Source of the DNA: F23-D06 sp002392325
GTDB taxonomy: Bacteria; Bacteroidota; Bacteroidia; Bacteroidales; WCHB1-69
Assembly (NCBI GenBank): GCA_946624065.1
Contig: CAMORT010000089.1
Location: forward strand, 1 to 5,742
DNA: 5,742 nucleotides
Reading direction: 5' to 3'
A program made the translations under genes and the position numbers. Within the stretch, counting starts at the first letter, position 1. Each line of letters opens with the position of its first letter. The notes beneath the pieces are model-generated. The model had not been told where the DNA came from and did no database searches. It saw only the letters and a program-made list of their open reading frames with translations. Of the stretch, positions 3,620 to 5,742 are shown piece by piece.

Positions 3620-5742
3620 TTGGCAAACAATGATATCAAGCAAAAGATTGTGCTTGACGGCGAAAAAGAGTATAAAGCCGCTCTTAAAGATGCACAGCGC
3701 GAACTCCGCACCCTCCGTTCAGAACTGAAAGCCGAGACGGCGGAACTTGGCAAGAATGCAACCGAACAGGAAAAAGCGCGTGTCAAGGCACAGAACCTCA
3801 AGAAGCAGATTGAAGAACAAAAAAAGGTTGTTGATACCTACAGAAAAGCACTTGAGGAAGTCAAAGACAAATATTCTGATGACGCTGATGCAATTGCCAA
3901 GTGGGAAATAAAACTGAATGATGCCAGGGCAACACTGGCAAATATGCAAAAAGACCTGGACGGTGTCGGAGAGTCATTCAAAAAGAACTCAACAGATGCC
4001 GCGATGGGTACTGTTGCAGCCAAGTCTTACGCGGACGCTCTCGGAAACATTGCAAATGTGGGGCAGTCTGTAAGTGATGCAATTGAGGGTATTTTCTCCG
4101 GGATGGTCTCCATTGTTCAGAACTCAATTGGAGTCATTTGGGAGGATTTGGTTGACCTTGCTGCCAGGTCAAATGCATGGGGTGACATTGCCGGGTTTTG
4201 GAACACGGATGCGGCAGAAATTGAGAAATGGGACAGGGCCGTCACAGCAGCAACAGATAATTTCTCTGACCTGACATCCGCGGTTCTGAAAATTAACAAC
4301 CTGGATGACAAACAGCAGAAAAAGATCACCGAACTGACCGGCGTAAGCGGCGCGAATTACGAGGATCGGTGGCAGTATGCAATGGCCGTCATGACAGCAA
4401 TGTCAGATATGCCATATGACAAAATGCTGCAAGCGTCAGAGGAAATCTTTGGCGCGAAACGTGCCACCGGTGTTCTTGACCTCCTGCAAGATTGGGAAAA
4501 GATTGAGGAGGGCCTTGTCCGCTTTGATGCGGAGAACGGCGGACTCGGTCTGAACAATGAACAGATCGACAACATGATAACGCTTGACCAGCGCATTGCA
4601 ACTCTCCAACAGACATGGCAAGCGTTTGTTGATTCGTTTGAGGCAACGCACTTCGCCAAACTTGCGCTTGACCTGACCGGAAACGCACAGGCAATCCTTG
4701 ACGCGTTCATTGATTATATGAATGCGGACAGTGATTCGGAACGGCAGGAGGCACTTGACCGGCTGCAAAAGAACCTTGAGGATTTCTTTACCAGGATCGG
4801 AGAGGCAATCGCAGCAGCGGCGGAGGCACTTGACAGGGCAGGAGGGCAACTCCAAACAAGCGAAAACGGCACAGTCAGGACTATTGGAACAATTCTGACA
4901 ACGTTGAGCAGTGTTCTTGAATGGTTTGCCGATAATGCGAATATTGATAATGTTATTGATGCATTTAAAACGCTTGCTGAATTTTGGGTGGTTGGCCAAG
5001 GTGTCAAACTTGTCAACACAATCGCGAGTCTTGCGGCAAATTTCAAAATAATTCAAGGATTCTCTTTCAGCGGAGCGGCGGCGAGTGCAACAGGGGCAGC
5101 AACATCAAGCCTTACCACATTGGGTGGTTCTATTGCAAACGCGATTGCCGGTGTAACAATGTCGGTTGGCCTTGTTACGATTGCAATTCCTGTTGTTTCG
5201 GCTCTGAAAGACATTATTGCTGGGCAGTGGCCGTCATGGTTGCCGAACCCGGAAACAGCCAATGAGGTTGAGGAGGAGTTCGGTGTTAACGGAACCAAGA
5301 ATGCGGTCAACGTTTTTGACGGGAACACAACCAAAAATGCATTGCAATGGGGATTTGGTAAACTGTTTGGAGGCGATAACGAAACCAAGCAGGAACAGGA
5401 AGAACCTAACCCATACGCAAACTTGCCAACAGCGAACCTTGGAGCCTATGAAGGTATGCCGGTGTATTCTGAACGCACACCGAACGGAACAATGTTCGGA
5501 TTTGATGCGACACCGGAACAGATGGCCGCTGTTGAAGCGTTTTGGGACATTTGGAAGTCAGGCGTGGGCGGCGAAGAATATGACAACGCATGGGATTTGA
5601 TGGAAAGCGCGTTTGAGGGCAATGAGGATACATTCAACAAGATGACTGATATGCTTGATGAATTGTGGACTTGGCTTGAAACAAACGGACAAGACCCAGG
5701 CGAACTGAATGACCTTCCTGCCAATTGGGGGAGAAATGGCGG
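3620..5742 (+). CDS. Tape measure protein, N-terminal ~707 residues (3' end outside window)
   Basis: The frame is open to the window edge, at least 707 residues, fitting the long rod-like protein that sets tail length and is delivered through the tube at infection. Residues about 6-118 are strongly charged and helical with coiled-coil character (DGEKEYKAALKDAQRELRTL, later EEQKKVVDTYRKALEEVKDK), the standard N-terminus after a tail chaperone. The middle (125-410) is mostly alpha-helical with Ala/Asp-rich stretches. A Gly/Ala/Ser/Thr-rich linker (about 480-505) precedes a hydrophobic segment, ANAIAGVTMSVGLVTIAIPV (about 506-525), able to cross a membrane. After about 550 it becomes Asn/Gly/Glu-rich with Trp-containing helices. 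No peptidase or transglycosylase motif is visible in this part. Start is TTG 3620 because of the site at 3607-3612; ATG 3614 would add two residues. Position after the frameshifted chaperone gives the identity. Confidence 0.86.
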   Translation, partial: MANNDIKQKIVLDGEKEYKAALKDAQRELRTLRSELKAETAELGKNATEQEKARVKAQNLKKQIEEQKKVVDTYRKALEEVKDKYSDDADAIAKWEIKLNDARATLANMQKDLDGVGESFKKNSTDAAMGTVAAKSYADALGNIANVGQSVSDAIEGIFSGMVSIVQNSIGVIWEDLVDLAARSNAWGDIAGFWNTDAAEIEKWDRAVTAATDNFSDLTSAVLKINNLDDKQQKKITELTGVSGANYEDRWQYAMAVMTAMSDMPYDKMLQASEEIFGAKRATGVLDLLQDWEKIEEGLVRFDAENGGLGLNNEQIDNMITLDQRIATLQQTWQAFVDSFEATHFAKLALDLTGNAQAILDAFIDYMNADSDSERQEALDRLQKNLEDFFTRIGEAIAAAAEALDRAGGQLQTSENGTVRTIGTILTTLSSVLEWFADNANIDNVIDAFKTLAEFWVVGQGVKLVNTIASLAANFKIIQGFSFSGAAASATGAATSSLTTLGGSIANAIAGVTMSVGLVTIAIPVVSALKDIIAGQWPSWLPNPETANEVEEEFGVNGTKNAVNVFDGNTTKNALQWGFGKLFGGDNETKQEQEEPNPYANLPTANLGAYEGMPVYSERTPNGTMFGFDATPEQMAAVEAFWDIWKSGVGGEEYDNAWDLMESAFEGNEDTFNKMTDMLDELWTWLETNGQDPGELNDLPANWGRNG

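Noticed and set aside
4471..4830. Repeated TTGAC strings resembling -35 boxes
   Set aside because: They are in-phase CTT-GAC (Leu-Asp) codon pairs in the tape measure, without paired -10 elements.
4436..5056. A 206-codon minus-strand open frame inside the tape measure gene
   Set aside because: The + strand tape measure reads through without a stop and has the expected helical composition. The antisense protein is Cys-rich with no coherent fold, so it is a by-product of codon use.
3126..5283. Direct repeat: a 14-nt identical stretch (GAGGAGGAGTTCGG) in the chaperone and tape measure genes
   Set aside because: Both copies encode EEEFG in the same phase and lack flanking similarity, so chance use of the same codons explains it.

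Overview
The window reads as part of the late (virion structural) operon of a tailed, siphovirus-like phage or prophage. Every supported gene lies on the + strand, and genes are packed head-to-tail with 4-56 nt overlaps or short gaps. Strong purine-rich Shine-Dalgarno sites, mid-range base composition (by eye) and the protein types (phi13-like major tail protein, HK97 gp10-like protein, split tail chaperone) point to a host in the Firmicutes, most likely the Clostridia. No integrase, attachment site or bacterial flank is visible, so free phage and prophage cannot be told apart.

Layout. 1-877: the end of one probable glycosyltransferase, then a complete second one whose C-terminal GED...His region has the same spacing. 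871-1920: three small virion-joining genes, namely a gp6-like head-tail connector, a head-closure (stopper) protein and a tail-terminator-like protein. 1926-2366: an HK97 gp10-like tail-completion protein. 2386-2961: the major tail (tube) protein. 2969-3003: a strong intrinsic terminator inside the operon. 3037-3608: a tail assembly chaperone pair made from one start by a programmed -1 frameshift at a perfect A_AAA_AAC heptamer. 3620-5742: the N-terminal ~707 residues of the tape measure protein, which runs off the window.

How it works together. The connector and stopper proteins would close the DNA-filled head. The terminator and gp10-like proteins would finish the top of the tail. Tube protein polymerises around the tape measure, whose length sets tail length, with the two chaperone forms (short G-like, long G-T-like) loading the tape measure. 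The internal terminator would lower transcription of the chaperone and tape-measure genes relative to the abundantly needed tube protein. The two glycosyltransferases are accessory genes in this core and could modify virion proteins or host surface sugars; the sequence does not say which.

Most of the window is classical tail-module biology. The points most worth a second look are the tandem glycosyltransferases, the frameshift site with possible stimulators on both sides, the mid-operon terminator, the apparently swapped order of the terminator and gp10-like genes, and a motif shared by the terminator-like and tube proteins. No promoter, tRNA, CRISPR array or mobile element was found, and there is no gene-free stretch longer than about 75 bases.
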